This document shows positions 27,378 to 34,959 of a stretch of 64,000 nt of DNA, piece by piece. The translations under genes were made by a program, and so were the position numbers. Under the pieces are notes generated by a model, which did no database searches, was not told the origin of the DNA, and worked only from the letters and a program-made list of their open reading frames with translations. The stretch is taken from assembly GCA_964612455.1 (NCBI GenBank), contig CAZTCB010000002.1, forward strand, positions 1-64,000. Direction: 5' to 3'. How positions within the stretch are numbered: the stretch's first letter is position 1; the number at the start of each line of letters is the position of its first letter. This DNA is from SFEB01 sp964612455 (GTDB lineage Bacteria; Bacillota; Clostridia; Christensenellales; CAG-314).

Positions 27378-27839
27378 ATGATTTGCATTAAACAAGTAAA
27401 AAAAGAAGTTATCTTGGATTTGGCTTTGTCTTGCGGACAGGATTATTTTATTGCAGCCGATGAAAAAATCGGTACAATCCATGTCGCGTATTTCGATGAT
27501 GACGGCAGTGTCGTCGGGTGTCTGTCGATGTCCGTCACGGCAAAGACCTGTTTCGAGTCGATACCGCAATACAAGATAGACGGTATAGCGGTTAAAGAAA
27601 ACAAGCAAAACGGCGGTATAGGCTTTGCGTTGTTAAAGATGGCGGAGTTTATCGCGCTCAACAATCAAGTCGGTTGCGTGTGGCTCGATAGCAACGCCGC
27701 GTTTGCCGGTTACTTTAAAAAACACGGGTACTCGATGCAAACCGTAGCTCACGCGCTCGTTAAATACCCCGAGGATCATTGTTGCTCGTCATGCGTCGAT
27801 TGCAGTCAAAATAACGTTTGCAGCATTAAGCATGAGTGA
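27378..27839 (+). CDS. GNAT family N-acetyltransferase with Cys-rich tail
   Basis: 153 residues. The acetyl-CoA-binding motif A is visible in DGIAVKENKQNGGIGFALL, followed by the GNAT-like FKKHGYSM end segment. The last 25 residues contain six Cys (HCCSSCVDCSQNNVC), a pattern that could bind a metal. The substrate is unknown. It is the third gene of the lgt operon, 15 nt after pncB, and converges on an XRE gene with 1 nt between stops. Confidence 0.75.
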   Translation: MICIKQVKKEVILDLALSCGQDYFIAADEKIGTIHVAYFDDDGSVVGCLSMSVTAKTCFESIPQYKIDGIAVKENKQNGGIGFALLKMAEFIALNNQVGCVWLDSNAAFAGYFKKHGYSMQTVAHALVKYPEDHCCSSCVDCSQNNVCSIKHE

Positions 27840-27840
27840 T

Positions 27841-28086
27841 TTAATTTTCAAGGTCGAGATTTTCGGCAAAAAAAGCTTTGTCGTCGATAAACTCGCTCGG
27901 GGTTACTCCGAGACCGTTGGCTAACAAAATAACAGTCTTTAAACTGATGCCTTTAGTGCGTCTTTGCATTATACTTTTTATAGTGGCAAACGGAACACCC
28001 GAAACCTGAGCGAGTTTGTATTGAGTCATATCGTCATCCATGTATTTATAAAGCCTTTCGACGACGGCGTCGTTTAATGTTTTCAT
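27841..28086 (-). CDS. small XRE-family DNA-binding regulator
   Basis: 81 residues, essentially one helix-turn-helix domain: 'MTQYKLAQVSGVPFATIKSIMQ' is the HTH and 'LKTVILLANGLGVTPSEFI' the rest of the five-helix fold. There is no effector domain. CGGAG lies 9 nt before its ATG. The target is unknown; the divergent acetyltransferase gene upstream is a candidate. Confidence 0.85.
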   Translation of the reverse strand: MKTLNDAVVERLYKYMDDDMTQYKLAQVSGVPFATIKSIMQRRTKGISLKTVILLANGLGVTPSEFIDDKAFFAENLDLEN

Positions 28087-28181
28087 AACTTTTTTCTCCG
28101 TCGTTAGTTTGCTTAAAAAACATCAAAATATGTGTGTGTCTGAAAACCTTTTTGCTATCGATTACAATAGGAGAAAAAACA

Positions 28182-28808
28182 ATGGATAAAAATGAATATA
28201 CGATTCGTCGGGAAAGACAAGAAGATCATCGGGAGGTTGAAAACCTCGTGAGAGAGGCGTTTTACAACGTTTATCGTCCCGGTTGTCTCGAGCACTACGT
28301 TTTAAATCAATTGCGAGACAATACCGATTTTATCGCTCAACTCGATTTCGTGTTAGAAAAAGACGGAAAAATCATCGGACAAAACGTATTCGTTAACGCA
28401 ACGGTGAGAGCCGACGACGGCAAATCTATCCCCGTCGCCACGATGGGACCTATCTGTATCGCGCCGGAGTTAAGAGGGCAGGGCTACGGAAAAATCTTGC
28501 TGGACTTTACTTTGGATAGAGCCAAGGAGTACGGCGTCAAAGCCGTCTTGTTTGAGGGTGATATCGGTTTTTACGGCAAAAGCGGTTTCGATTACGCAAG
28601 CAAATTCGGTATTCGTTATCACGGATTGCCGGAGGGTGCAGACGATTCGTTTTTTCTTTGCAAAGAGTTGGAAAAAGGTTTTTTCGACGGAGTAACGGGA
28701 GAATACGCTACGCCTAAATGTTATTTTGTGGACGAAGCGGACGCGGAGGAATTTGACAAAACTTTTCCCGCAAAAGAAAAATTGAAACTAAAAGGACAGA
28801 TTTTTTAA
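28182..28808 (+). CDS. GNAT family N-acetyltransferase
   Basis: 208 residues from the chosen ATG, which has AGGAG 8 nt upstream. The acetyl-CoA motif is PELRGQGYGKILLDFTLDRA, and the fold ends in GFYGKSGFDYASKFG as in the YhbS-like subgroup. The N-terminal RRERQEDHREVENLVREAF is the usual opening of this group. Substrate unknown. It is divergent from the XRE regulator. Confidence 0.82.
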   Translation: MDKNEYTIRRERQEDHREVENLVREAFYNVYRPGCLEHYVLNQLRDNTDFIAQLDFVLEKDGKIIGQNVFVNATVRADDGKSIPVATMGPICIAPELRGQGYGKILLDFTLDRAKEYGVKAVLFEGDIGFYGKSGFDYASKFGIRYHGLPEGADDSFFLCKELEKGFFDGVTGEYATPKCYFVDEADAEEFDKTFPAKEKLKLKGQIF

Positions 28809-28856
28809 TAAAGAAATCGATAAACGTAAAAAGTCCTTCACGATTGATTAAATCGA

Positions 28857-28885
28857 TTGACATGAAAAGTGCGACATGGTATAAT
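28857..28885 (+). promoter_or_regulatory. consensus sigma-A promoter of the mntP riboswitch
   Basis: Perfect TTGACA and TATAAT with a 17-bp spacer; the predicted RNA start is at about 28892, right before the riboswitch. Confidence 0.85.
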
Positions 28886-28892
28886 ACCGTTG

Positions 28893-29074
28893 TTCCGTGA
28901 GGGAGTAGTAACCGTTTGTTTGAGACGGAACAAGTCAACATACTGATCGTTTTTTTCGGTCTGGCTTGTTTTAATTTACGAGACTTGCGTAGAGCTATAG
29001 CGGCTGTGCGTTGGTGGAGTTTATCGTGTGTCGACAAACCCGAGTATAGCGTATTATACTCGGGTTTATTTTTT
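28893..29074 (+). ncRNA. yybP-ykoY (Mn2+) riboswitch leader
   Basis: The leader contains the conserved GGGAGTAG segment near 28900, a GTCAACATACTG segment, and a later GAGACTTGCGTAG segment, in the order of the yybP-ykoY family. It ends in a strong intrinsic terminator just before mntP, as expected for a transcriptional ON switch that opens with Mn2+. I recognised it from motif order and from the downstream gene; I could not fold it or run a covariance search. Confidence 0.75.
29036..29074 (+). terminator. riboswitch expression-platform terminator
   Basis: A 13-bp stem beginning AAACCCGAGTATA with the matching arm TATACTCGGGTTT, then a T-run, 22 nt before the mntP start codon. Confidence 0.85.
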
Positions 29075-29095
29075 TGCTGGAGGATAAAAACGGCA

Positions 29096-29677
29096 ATGTG
29101 GAACTTTACTTATTTTTTCAACAACGTTTTGCTCGGAGTCGGGTTGGCGATGGACGCTTTTACCGTGTCGCTTGCCAACGGGCTTAACGAAAAGGACATG
29201 AATAAAGCAAAAACTTGCGGTATTGCGGGGATATTTGCTTTCTTTCAGGCGCTTATGCCGATGGTTGGCTGGGTGTGCGTACATACGATTTTAACGTATT
29301 TTCAGGCATTTGAACGCTTTATCCCTTGGATTGCGTTGGTGTTGCTTGTTTTTATCGGTGGCAAAATGCTGATAGAAGGTATACGCAACAAAGGCGACGA
29401 AGAACCTACCAAAGTCGGCATACTTGCTTTGTTGGTGCAGGGAGTGGCTACGTCGATAGACGCGCTTTCCGTCGGATTTACGATTGCCGAATACGATTTT
29501 TTAATGGCTTTCGTCGCCGCGATGATTATTGCCGCGGTAACTTTTGCCATATGTATGCTCGGGCTGTTTATAGGTAAAAAATTCGGTACGAAACTTGCGG
29601 GCAAAGCGACGATTTTGGGCGGAATAATACTAATCGGGATAGGCGTAGAAATATTTTTAACGGGCATCTTGGGTTAA
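29096..29677 (+). CDS. mntP: manganese efflux pump MntP
   Basis: 193 residues with six hydrophobic helices in two homologous halves. The first repeat holds GLAMDAFTVSLANGL and the second QGVATSIDALSVGFTI, each with the Asp required for Mn2+ export. GGAGG lies about 10 nt before the ATG, just after the riboswitch terminator; a longer in-frame opening upstream lies inside the riboswitch and is not coding. The riboswitch itself supports Mn2+ as substrate. Confidence 0.92.
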   Translation: MWNFTYFFNNVLLGVGLAMDAFTVSLANGLNEKDMNKAKTCGIAGIFAFFQALMPMVGWVCVHTILTYFQAFERFIPWIALVLLVFIGGKMLIEGIRNKGDEEPTKVGILALLVQGVATSIDALSVGFTIAEYDFLMAFVAAMIIAAVTFAICMLGLFIGKKFGTKLAGKATILGGIILIGIGVEIFLTGILG

Positions 29678-29816
29678 CGTTTTACTGTCGCAGTATTTAA
29701 ATATAATTGCCAAAAAGGCTGTTTAAGTCGTCAATCAGCGCGTTTAAGTCGCCAATGCGGCGATTTTGTCCGAGAGGGGTTTATTGAAAGCGATTATCGC
29801 GAAATAAAACTCGGGC

Positions 29817-29845
29817 TTGCGTTTTTTTAAAAAGCATGGTAAAAT
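29817..29845 (+). promoter_or_regulatory. sigma-A promoter of the HIT gene
   Basis: TTGCGT, 17 bp, TAAAAT, about 50 nt before the start codon. The 218-bp gap before it also contains two short direct copies of GTTTAAGTCG (about 29723-29756) but no gene. Confidence 0.55.
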
Positions 29846-29895
29846 ATTTTAAAAGCGGTAATTGTCGTTACCGAAAAAAACAAGGAGTATTGACA

Positions 29896-30306
29896 ATGAA
29901 AGACGATTGCATATTTTGTAAAATAATCAAAGGTGAAATTCCGTCGTTTAAAATTTATGAGGACGAAAAGACGTATGCGTTTTTGGATATCAAACGCGAC
30001 GTGGTCGGGCATACGCTCGTTATCCCCAAGAAACATTTTGTTAACCTTCTCGATTGCGACGACGAATACCTGACCGCCGTAATGGATACGGTCAAAAAAA
30101 TTTCACGTCATTATACGGAAAATTGCGGTTTTAGCGGCGTTAATCTCATCAATTGCAGCGGACTCAGCGCGCAACAATCGGTATTTCACTTTCACGTCCA
30201 CGTTATTCCCCGCCGTGACGACGACGGATTAAACCTGTGGCCTCTCGGCGACGGCGACGAAAACATGGATTTGGAGCAGGTAAAAAAAGCGTTGGAGATA
30301 AAGTAA
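29896..30306 (+). CDS. HIT family nucleotide hydrolase
   Basis: 136 residues with zinc-binding Cys pair CIFCKIIKGEIPS, DIKRDVVGHTLVIPKKH and the catalytic histidine triad FHFHVHVIPR. This is the HINT/Hit-type phosphoramidase branch, which hydrolyses adenosine 5'-monophosphoramidates. ATG chosen at MKDDCIFC because AAGGAG lies 9 nt upstream. Single gene followed by a hairpin. Confidence 0.93.
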   Translation: MKDDCIFCKIIKGEIPSFKIYEDEKTYAFLDIKRDVVGHTLVIPKKHFVNLLDCDDEYLTAVMDTVKKISRHYTENCGFSGVNLINCSGLSAQQSVFHFHVHVIPRRDDDGLNLWPLGDGDENMDLEQVKKALEIK

Positions 30307-30332
30307 CCGACGTTTAATCGGGTACGCTTGAC

Positions 30333-30363
30333 GGTAAAAGTCGTTTGTTATTCGACTTTTACC
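30333..30363 (+). terminator. hairpin after the HIT gene
   Basis: Perfect 11-bp stem (GGTAAAAGTCG with its complement) and 9-nt loop. Only four T follow after GCG, so termination may be incomplete. Confidence 0.5.
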
Positions 30364-30411
30364 GCGTTTTCGTGCAATTTTTTTAATGCTGTGTTATTAA
30401 TAAAAAAGAAA

Positions 30412-30852
30412 ATGAATAATACGTTGATTAGACCGATAGGCGAAAGAGACAGGACGCGAGTCGTCGAAATGATGAGGGAGTTTTACTCGTCGGAGATGGT
30501 TTTTACCGACGGTTCCGACGAAATATTCAACGCGGATATAGACGCTTGTATAGGCGACTGTCCGTTTGTCGAAGGCTACGTTTTTGAAAGCGACGGCGTT
30601 TTGCAAGGGTACGCTATGATTGCAAAGAGTTTTTCCACCGAGTTCGGCAAAAAGTGCATATGGCTCGAGGATATATTTATCGGTGAAAAATACAGGGGAC
30701 TCGGCATAGGAAGTCGTTTTTTGCGTTATATAGAGGAAAAATACCCCGATTCCGTCTTTCGTCTCGAGGTGGAGACTGAAAATGCTCGTGCCGTACACGT
30801 CTATAAAAAATGCGGTTACGGCGTCCTCCCGTATATGGAAATGAAAAAATAA
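30412..30852 (+). CDS. GNAT family N-acetyltransferase
   Basis: 146 residues with the acetyl-CoA motif EKYRGLGIGSRFLRYIEE and the end segment VEVET...VHVYKKCGY, close in style to diamine or aminoglycoside-type GNATs. The start MNNTLIRPIGERD fits the fold; the ribosome site is poor (AAGAAA). Substrate unknown. It is downstream of the HIT hairpin and may be expressed by read-through. Confidence 0.75.
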   Translation: MNNTLIRPIGERDRTRVVEMMREFYSSEMVFTDGSDEIFNADIDACIGDCPFVEGYVFESDGVLQGYAMIAKSFSTEFGKKCIWLEDIFIGEKYRGLGIGSRFLRYIEEKYPDSVFRLEVETENARAVHVYKKCGYGVLPYMEMKK

Positions 30853-30893
30853 CTCGGCAAAAGTCTTTTGTCAAGTTGACGAAGCCATGTCGA

Positions 30894-31223
30894 CGGAGCC
30901 GAGCCAAGCGACGGAATAGCGATTGTTACCATTAGGTCAATCGCGTCACCCAAGGGGTGAGATTTCCCGATTGCGCGAAAAAAAGTAAATAAAAAGCACT
31001 CGTCAAAAAAAAGTAACGAGTGCTTAATGTGGCACCTCCAAGGGGAATCGTAAGGAGCCCCGCTATCGGAGCCGAGCTAAGCGACGGAATAGCGATTGCT
31101 ACCATTAGGTCAATCGCGTCACCCAAGGGGTGAGATTTCCCGATTGCGCGAAAAAAAAGTAAATAAAAAGCACTCGTCAAAAAAAGTAACGAGTGCTTAA
31201 TGTGGCACCTCCAAGGGGAATCG
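30894..31223. repeat. two direct copies of a 157-bp unit (period 173 bp) at the tRNA-Glu 3' end
   Basis: Copy 1 is 30894-31050 and copy 2 is 31067-31223, differing only in a few bases and poly-A lengths. Each holds two small hairpins (GCGATTG/CAATCGC and CACCC/GGGTG), a minus-strand terminator, and the last 21 nt of the tRNA-Glu gene including CCA. Copy 2 is attached to the intact tRNA; copy 1 has only the 3' stub. No protein is encoded. Confidence 0.85.
31168..31197 (-). terminator. tRNA-Glu terminator (duplicate at 30995-31024)
   Basis: AGCACTCGT pairs with ACGAGTGCT, with an A-run at its left that becomes the T-run on the minus strand. The same element lies 173 bp further on in copy 1. 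Confidence 0.75.
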
Positions 31224-31277
31224 AACCCCTGACTTCGCCGTGAGAGGGCGGCGTCCTAACCGCTAGACTATGGAGGC
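31203..31277 (-). tRNA. tRNA-Glu (CTC anticodon)
   Basis: On the minus strand the cloverleaf reads acceptor GCCTCCA paired with TGGAGGT (one G-T pair), D-arm TAGTCTAGCGGTTAGGA, anticodon loop CTCTCAC with anticodon CTC, T-arm GGGGTTCGATTCCCC and an encoded CCA. The first pair of the anticodon stem is a C-A mismatch. Confidence 0.93.
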
Positions 31278-31295
31278 ATACGCCAAAGCTCTATT

Positions 31296-31324
31296 AATGT
31301 ACCACAAAACAAAAAAAATAGCAA
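31296..31324 (-). promoter_or_regulatory. promoter of tRNA-Glu
   Basis: On the minus strand TTGCTA, 17 bp, TACATT, ending about 19 nt before the tRNA. Confidence 0.5.
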
Positions 31325-31469
31325 GTTTTTTAAACAAACTTTTTAATAATTATTTTTGCATTTTAAAAAGCCGTTAAATTCTCTTTTGTCCGTTGCTTTT
31401 TACCTCGATGCGGATTAAAGCCAAACTTTAAATTAAAATATACATGCATTAAAATATTCGCTAAAACCG

Positions 31470-31498
31470 TTGTAAAGTTGCGTATTTTATGCTAAAAT
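31470..31498 (+). promoter_or_regulatory. sigma-A promoter of the mrnC operon, predicted leaderless
   Basis: TTGTAA, 17 bp, TAAAAT. The predicted start of transcription (about 31505) coincides with the second of two tandem ATG codons. Confidence 0.55.
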
Positions 31499-31501
31499 AA
31501 T

Positions 31502-31897
31502 ATGATGAATAATGTCGTACTTGACCGAGATGTCGTAAAGACCTACAATCCTATCGTGCTTGCATTTGTCGGCGATGCCGTGCATACTCTTTTCGTTCGC
31601 CAAAATTTAGCCGTCAATAGCGATTTTAAGTCGGGAGAATTGCATAAACGTGCCAAAAACGTCGTTTGCGCAACGCATCAAAGCAAAATGGCGGAAAGTG
31701 TTTTGCCCGACTTGACGGAAGACGAAAGAGACGTGTTTTTCAGAGCAAGAAACGCGCATGTCAAGAGCGTTGCGAAAAACGCAACGCTGACGGATTATAA
31801 AAAAGCGAGCGGATTGGAGGCTGTTTTCGGCTTTCTTTACCTTACGGGACAGTACGAGCGGTTGCAACAACTTTTAAAAATCGGAGAAGAACAATGA
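31502..31897 (+). CDS. mrnC: Mini-ribonuclease 3
   Basis: 131 residues: a lone RNase III catalytic domain without dsRNA-binding domain, which matures 23S rRNA ends in Bacillota. NPIVLAFVGDAVHTLFVR holds the catalytic Asp, and TDYKKASGLEAVFGFLYLTG the second acidic motif. ATG codons at 31502 and 31505 are both possible; neither has a Shine-Dalgarno and the promoter geometry favours 31505 on a leaderless RNA. Its stop overlaps the rlmB start. In Bacillus subtilis the same gene order surrounds it (after cysS). Confidence 0.92.
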   Translation: MMNNVVLDRDVVKTYNPIVLAFVGDAVHTLFVRQNLAVNSDFKSGELHKRAKNVVCATHQSKMAESVLPDLTEDERDVFFRARNAHVKSVAKNATLTDYKKASGLEAVFGFLYLTGQYERLQQLLKIGEEQ

Positions 31898-32610
31898 ATA
31901 TAGAGGGAAGAAACGCCGTACTCGAGGCGTTAAAAAGCGATACTACTTTTGAGTCGCTGTTGGTCGAAAAAGGCATGCAGCACAATATCGTTGCAATGGC
32001 GCGCGCCAAGGGTGTAAAAGTTCAATACGTAGACAAATCGGTTCTCGATAAAATCAGCGTAACGAAAAAACATCAGGGTTTTATCGGAAAGATAACCGAT
32101 TTTGAGTACTGCGACGTCGAAGATATTTTAAACCTTGCCAGACAAAGGGGCGAAGACGCTTTCGTCGTGGTGCTCGACGGGGTAGAAGATCCCCACAATC
32201 TCGGGAGTATTTTGCGCGTTTGCGAGTGTGCCGGAGTACACGGTGTGATTATTCCCAAAAACCGCGCAGTCGGCGTAAACGAAACCGTGATAAAAACGTC
32301 TGTCGGCGCAACTCAGCACATGTCGGTTGCTCGCGTGTCCAATCTCAGCAATGCGGTTGCCGATTTAAAGCGCGCGGGGCTTTGGGTTTACGCCGCCGAC
32401 ATGGACGGACAGGATATTTATTCTACCGACCTCAAGGGAAAAATCTGTCTCGTCGTTGGAGGAGAGGGCAAAGGCGTCGGTAAACTACTCAAAGAAAACT
32501 GCGACGGCGTGGTTGCGTTGCCTTTAAAGGGCAAGGTCAATAGTTTAAACGCCTCGGTCGCGTGCGGTGTCGTCGTTTACGAAGCACTACGTCAACGCCT
32601 TAAAGGTTAA
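31894..32610 (+). CDS. rlmB: 23S rRNA (guanosine-2'-O-)-methyltransferase RlmB-like
   Basis: 238-residue SpoU/TrmH family SPOUT methyltransferase. An N-terminal substrate-binding domain (IEGRNAVLEAL) precedes the knot with motif 1 DPHNLGSILRVCECAG, motif 2 LVVGGEGKGVGKLL and motif 3 PLKGKVNSLNASVACGVVVYE. The start lies in an ATGA overlap with mrnC. YacO of Bacillus is the positional equivalent. Confidence 0.92.
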   Translation: MNIEGRNAVLEALKSDTTFESLLVEKGMQHNIVAMARAKGVKVQYVDKSVLDKISVTKKHQGFIGKITDFEYCDVEDILNLARQRGEDAFVVVLDGVEDPHNLGSILRVCECAGVHGVIIPKNRAVGVNETVIKTSVGATQHMSVARVSNLSNAVADLKRAGLWVYAADMDGQDIYSTDLKGKICLVVGGEGKGVGKLLKENCDGVVALPLKGKVNSLNASVACGVVVYEALRQRLKG

Positions 32611-32615
32611 ATCAA

Positions 32616-33215
32616 ATGAAAAAAGACAAAGACGCAACGGATTTATTCGTGCTCGAAGAAACGCTTGACGTCAAAGATTTGACGGACGAGACCATATTGG
32701 CGGCGCGAGACGGCGATCAGAATGCGATGGAAAAAGTTTTTGTCGCATACAAAAGTATGGTGCGCGGACTTGCTAACAGCTATTTTCTGGTCGGCGGCGA
32801 TAAAGAAGATTTGCTGCAAGAGGGAATGTACGGTTTATACAAAGCCGTGCGTGATTTTAAGATGGGCAAAACTTCCTTCGGTACGTTTGCACACACTTGC
32901 ATATCGCGACAGATTATCAACGCGGTCAAACGTTACTCGGCGTATAAAAACAAACCGTTGGCGGATTTCGTTTCTTTGGACGAAATCGCCGCTACGGAGT
33001 TGGTTTCGGACAGCGATCCGCTTGAAGAAACGATAGAAAGAGAGTTTAAATCCACGCTCGTCCAAAGGATACGGACTCGTTTGTCGCCTTTGGAGACCAA
33101 AGTTGTAGGATTGTTCGTCAAGGGTTATTCTTACGACGAAATCGCCGCTTTAATCGGCAAAAGCCCCAAAGCGGTAGACGGTGCGTTGCAACGCGCGCGA
33201 AAAAAACTTTGTTAA
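32616..33215 (+). CDS. sigH: RNA polymerase sigma factor SigH-like
   Basis: 199 residues with sigma region 2 (ARDGDQNAMEKVFVAYKSMV, DLLQEGMYGLYKAVRDF, FGTFAHTCISRQIINAVKRY) and region 4 (LSPLETKVVGLFVKGYSYDEIAALIGKSPKAVDGALQRARKKL split by a short linker). The position after mrnC and rlmB is that of sigH (Spo0H) in Bacillota, which controls transition-state and competence or sporulation genes there. The yacP gene normally between rlmB and sigH is missing; rlmB and sigH are only 5 nt apart. Confidence 0.88.
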   Translation: MKKDKDATDLFVLEETLDVKDLTDETILAARDGDQNAMEKVFVAYKSMVRGLANSYFLVGGDKEDLLQEGMYGLYKAVRDFKMGKTSFGTFAHTCISRQIINAVKRYSAYKNKPLADFVSLDEIAATELVSDSDPLEETIEREFKSTLVQRIRTRLSPLETKVVGLFVKGYSYDEIAALIGKSPKAVDGALQRARKKLC

Positions 33216-33236
33216 CCACTAATACGGAGGACAGTC

Positions 33237-34868
33237 ATGGGACATTTGGCGTTGTACAGGCGTTTTCGCCCTCGTACTTTTGACGAAATAGTAGGACAAT
33301 CGCATGTTACCGTTACGCTTAAAAATCAAATAAAATCGGGCGAAATCAGTCACGCATATCTTTTTTGCGGCACACGGGGTACGGGTAAAACCACCGCCGC
33401 AAAAGTTTTCGCGCGTGCGGTAAATTGTCTTGACAGCCATGACGGCAATCCGTGCCTCTCTTGCGAAAACTGCCATGACGGCAATCCTGTCGACGTGGTC
33501 GAGCTGGACGCCGCCAGCAACAACGGCGTCGATTATATCAGAGATATAGTAGAGAGGGCGGCGTTTTCACCGGTAAACGGCAAGTACAAAGTATATATAG
33601 TGGACGAAGTTCATATGCTCAGCGCAAGTGCCTTCAACGCCTTTTTAAAGACATTAGAAGAACCCCCGTCCCACGCTGTTTTTGTCCTTTGCACGACCGA
33701 ACCGCAAAAAATCCCGCAAACGATACTCAGTCGTTGTATGCGTTTTGATTTTCGTCTCGTGTCGGTTTCGGATTTAGAAAAACTACTCACAAGGATACTG
33801 CACGACGTCGGAGCCGTAGCCACCCCCGAAGCGATAACGGCAATTTGCACCGCGGGCGAGGGCAGCGTGCGCGATACGTTGAGCATTGCGGACAGATGCC
33901 TTGCTTTTTCCCGCGGGGCAGTACTCGGATACGACGACGTAATGAATATACTCGGCGCAACCGACAACGCGTCGGTAGAGAGGTTGGCGACTGCTATCCT
34001 CGACGACGACGTTGCGACGATACTGACCGAAATAAAAAGTCTGACCGACGCAGGCAAAAACGTCGTATCGTTGTCGTCGGATTTGGCGGCTGTTTTCAGA
34101 AACGTAGTCATGTGCAGTACCGTGTCTGACGCAAAACGTTTGCTTAATCTTCCCGAAAACCGTTTTGAGTTTTTTGACGTCGCCGCTAAAAAATATAACG
34201 TAAAAAAAGTTTTGTATGTGCTCGACGTTTTTGCGGGTATCGAAAACGATTTGAGATTTGCGCTCAATCCGACTTTGTTGCTCGAGGCGATTGCGTTGCG
34301 TGCGGCGGCGGGTACGGGCGAGGTAAATACGGACGATTTGCAGTCGCGCGTCAACCGATTGGAGCGCAAGGTTGAGGAATTGTCGAGGCAAATCGTGATG
34401 CCCGTTTCGGCTGTTAATCGGCGTGACGAGGTTGCGCCGCCACTAAACGGTTCTCCCTCGCAACAACAGCCACGACAGCCGTCCGCAACGGTTATCGGCA
34501 AGGACGGGGTAAAAGAAACGCCGTCCGCAAAAGCTGGTCTTCCGTCAGGCGGAGCAGTGTGGGGCAAGGTGATAGCGGCGTTGAGGGTAAGTGACGAGGC
34601 GGTTCTTTTTAATGTTTGCGAGAGCGTCGAAAAAGTATTTGTCGAACAGGAGTCAGCCCTCGTCGTGTTGGTAAAAAGCGGCGGATACGCCATATTGACG
34701 CGGCAGGACAACAAGGATTTGATTCAAAAAACGGTGAGTAGGTACAGCCCTTATCGTTTTGTCGTCAGACTTGCGGAAGACAAAGACTCGTGGGAGCAAA
34801 CTCTCAAACAGTTTAAAAACATTGCCGGCGACGTGCCCATATACGTTGACGGCAAAAAGGTCAATTGA
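33237..34868 (+). CDS. dnaX: DNA polymerase III gamma/tau subunit
   Basis: Clamp-loader ATPase (543 aa). It has RRFRPRTFDEIVGQSHV at the start, Walker A CGTRGTGKTTAAK, a four-Cys zinc module (NC...CLSCENC), the DAASNNGVD motif, Walker B VYIVDEVHMLS, sensor 1 VLCTTEPQKIPQTILSRC, and then a collar domain. Residues about 380-450 are a Pro/Gln-rich linker before a tau-like C-terminal domain. GGAGG lies 8 nt before the ATG. A run of seven A at 34202-34208 could slip, but no gamma product can be argued from the downstream frame. Confidence 0.94.
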   Translation: MGHLALYRRFRPRTFDEIVGQSHVTVTLKNQIKSGEISHAYLFCGTRGTGKTTAAKVFARAVNCLDSHDGNPCLSCENCHDGNPVDVVELDAASNNGVDYIRDIVERAAFSPVNGKYKVYIVDEVHMLSASAFNAFLKTLEEPPSHAVFVLCTTEPQKIPQTILSRCMRFDFRLVSVSDLEKLLTRILHDVGAVATPEAITAICTAGEGSVRDTLSIADRCLAFSRGAVLGYDDVMNILGATDNASVERLATAILDDDVATILTEIKSLTDAGKNVVSLSSDLAAVFRNVVMCSTVSDAKRLLNLPENRFEFFDVAAKKYNVKKVLYVLDVFAGIENDLRFALNPTLLLEAIALRAAAGTGEVNTDDLQSRVNRLERKVEELSRQIVMPVSAVNRRDEVAPPLNGSPSQQQPRQPSATVIGKDGVKETPSAKAGLPSGGAVWGKVIAALRVSDEAVLFNVCESVEKVFVEQESALVVLVKSGGYAILTRQDNKDLIQKTVSRYSPYRFVVRLAEDKDSWEQTLKQFKNIAGDVPIYVDGKKVN

Positions 34869-34959
34869 CGGCAACGGGTGTCGGTAAAGCGACGTAAAAA
34901 CAGTAAAATAAATAAACAAAAACAAAAAATAATAAAAAAGAAAAAAGGAGATTTTTTTT

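Noticed and set aside
28916..29095. N-terminal extension of MntP
   Set aside because: The upstream in-frame region is the riboswitch and its terminator, and the ribosome site is directly before the internal ATG.
30932..31180. Minus-strand open reading frame of 82 codons with an internal repeat, across the 173-bp direct repeat
   Set aside because: It merely reflects the duplicated non-coding unit; there is no ribosome site and it runs through the tRNA terminator.
30893..31223. CRISPR-like array
   Set aside because: Only two long copies, with a 16-bp spacer and a tRNA end inside; no cas genes.
34202..34208. Run of seven A in dnaX as a programmed frameshift site
   Set aside because: It lies near residue 322, too early for a typical gamma product, with no stimulatory structure that I could see and no immediate stop in the -1 frame.
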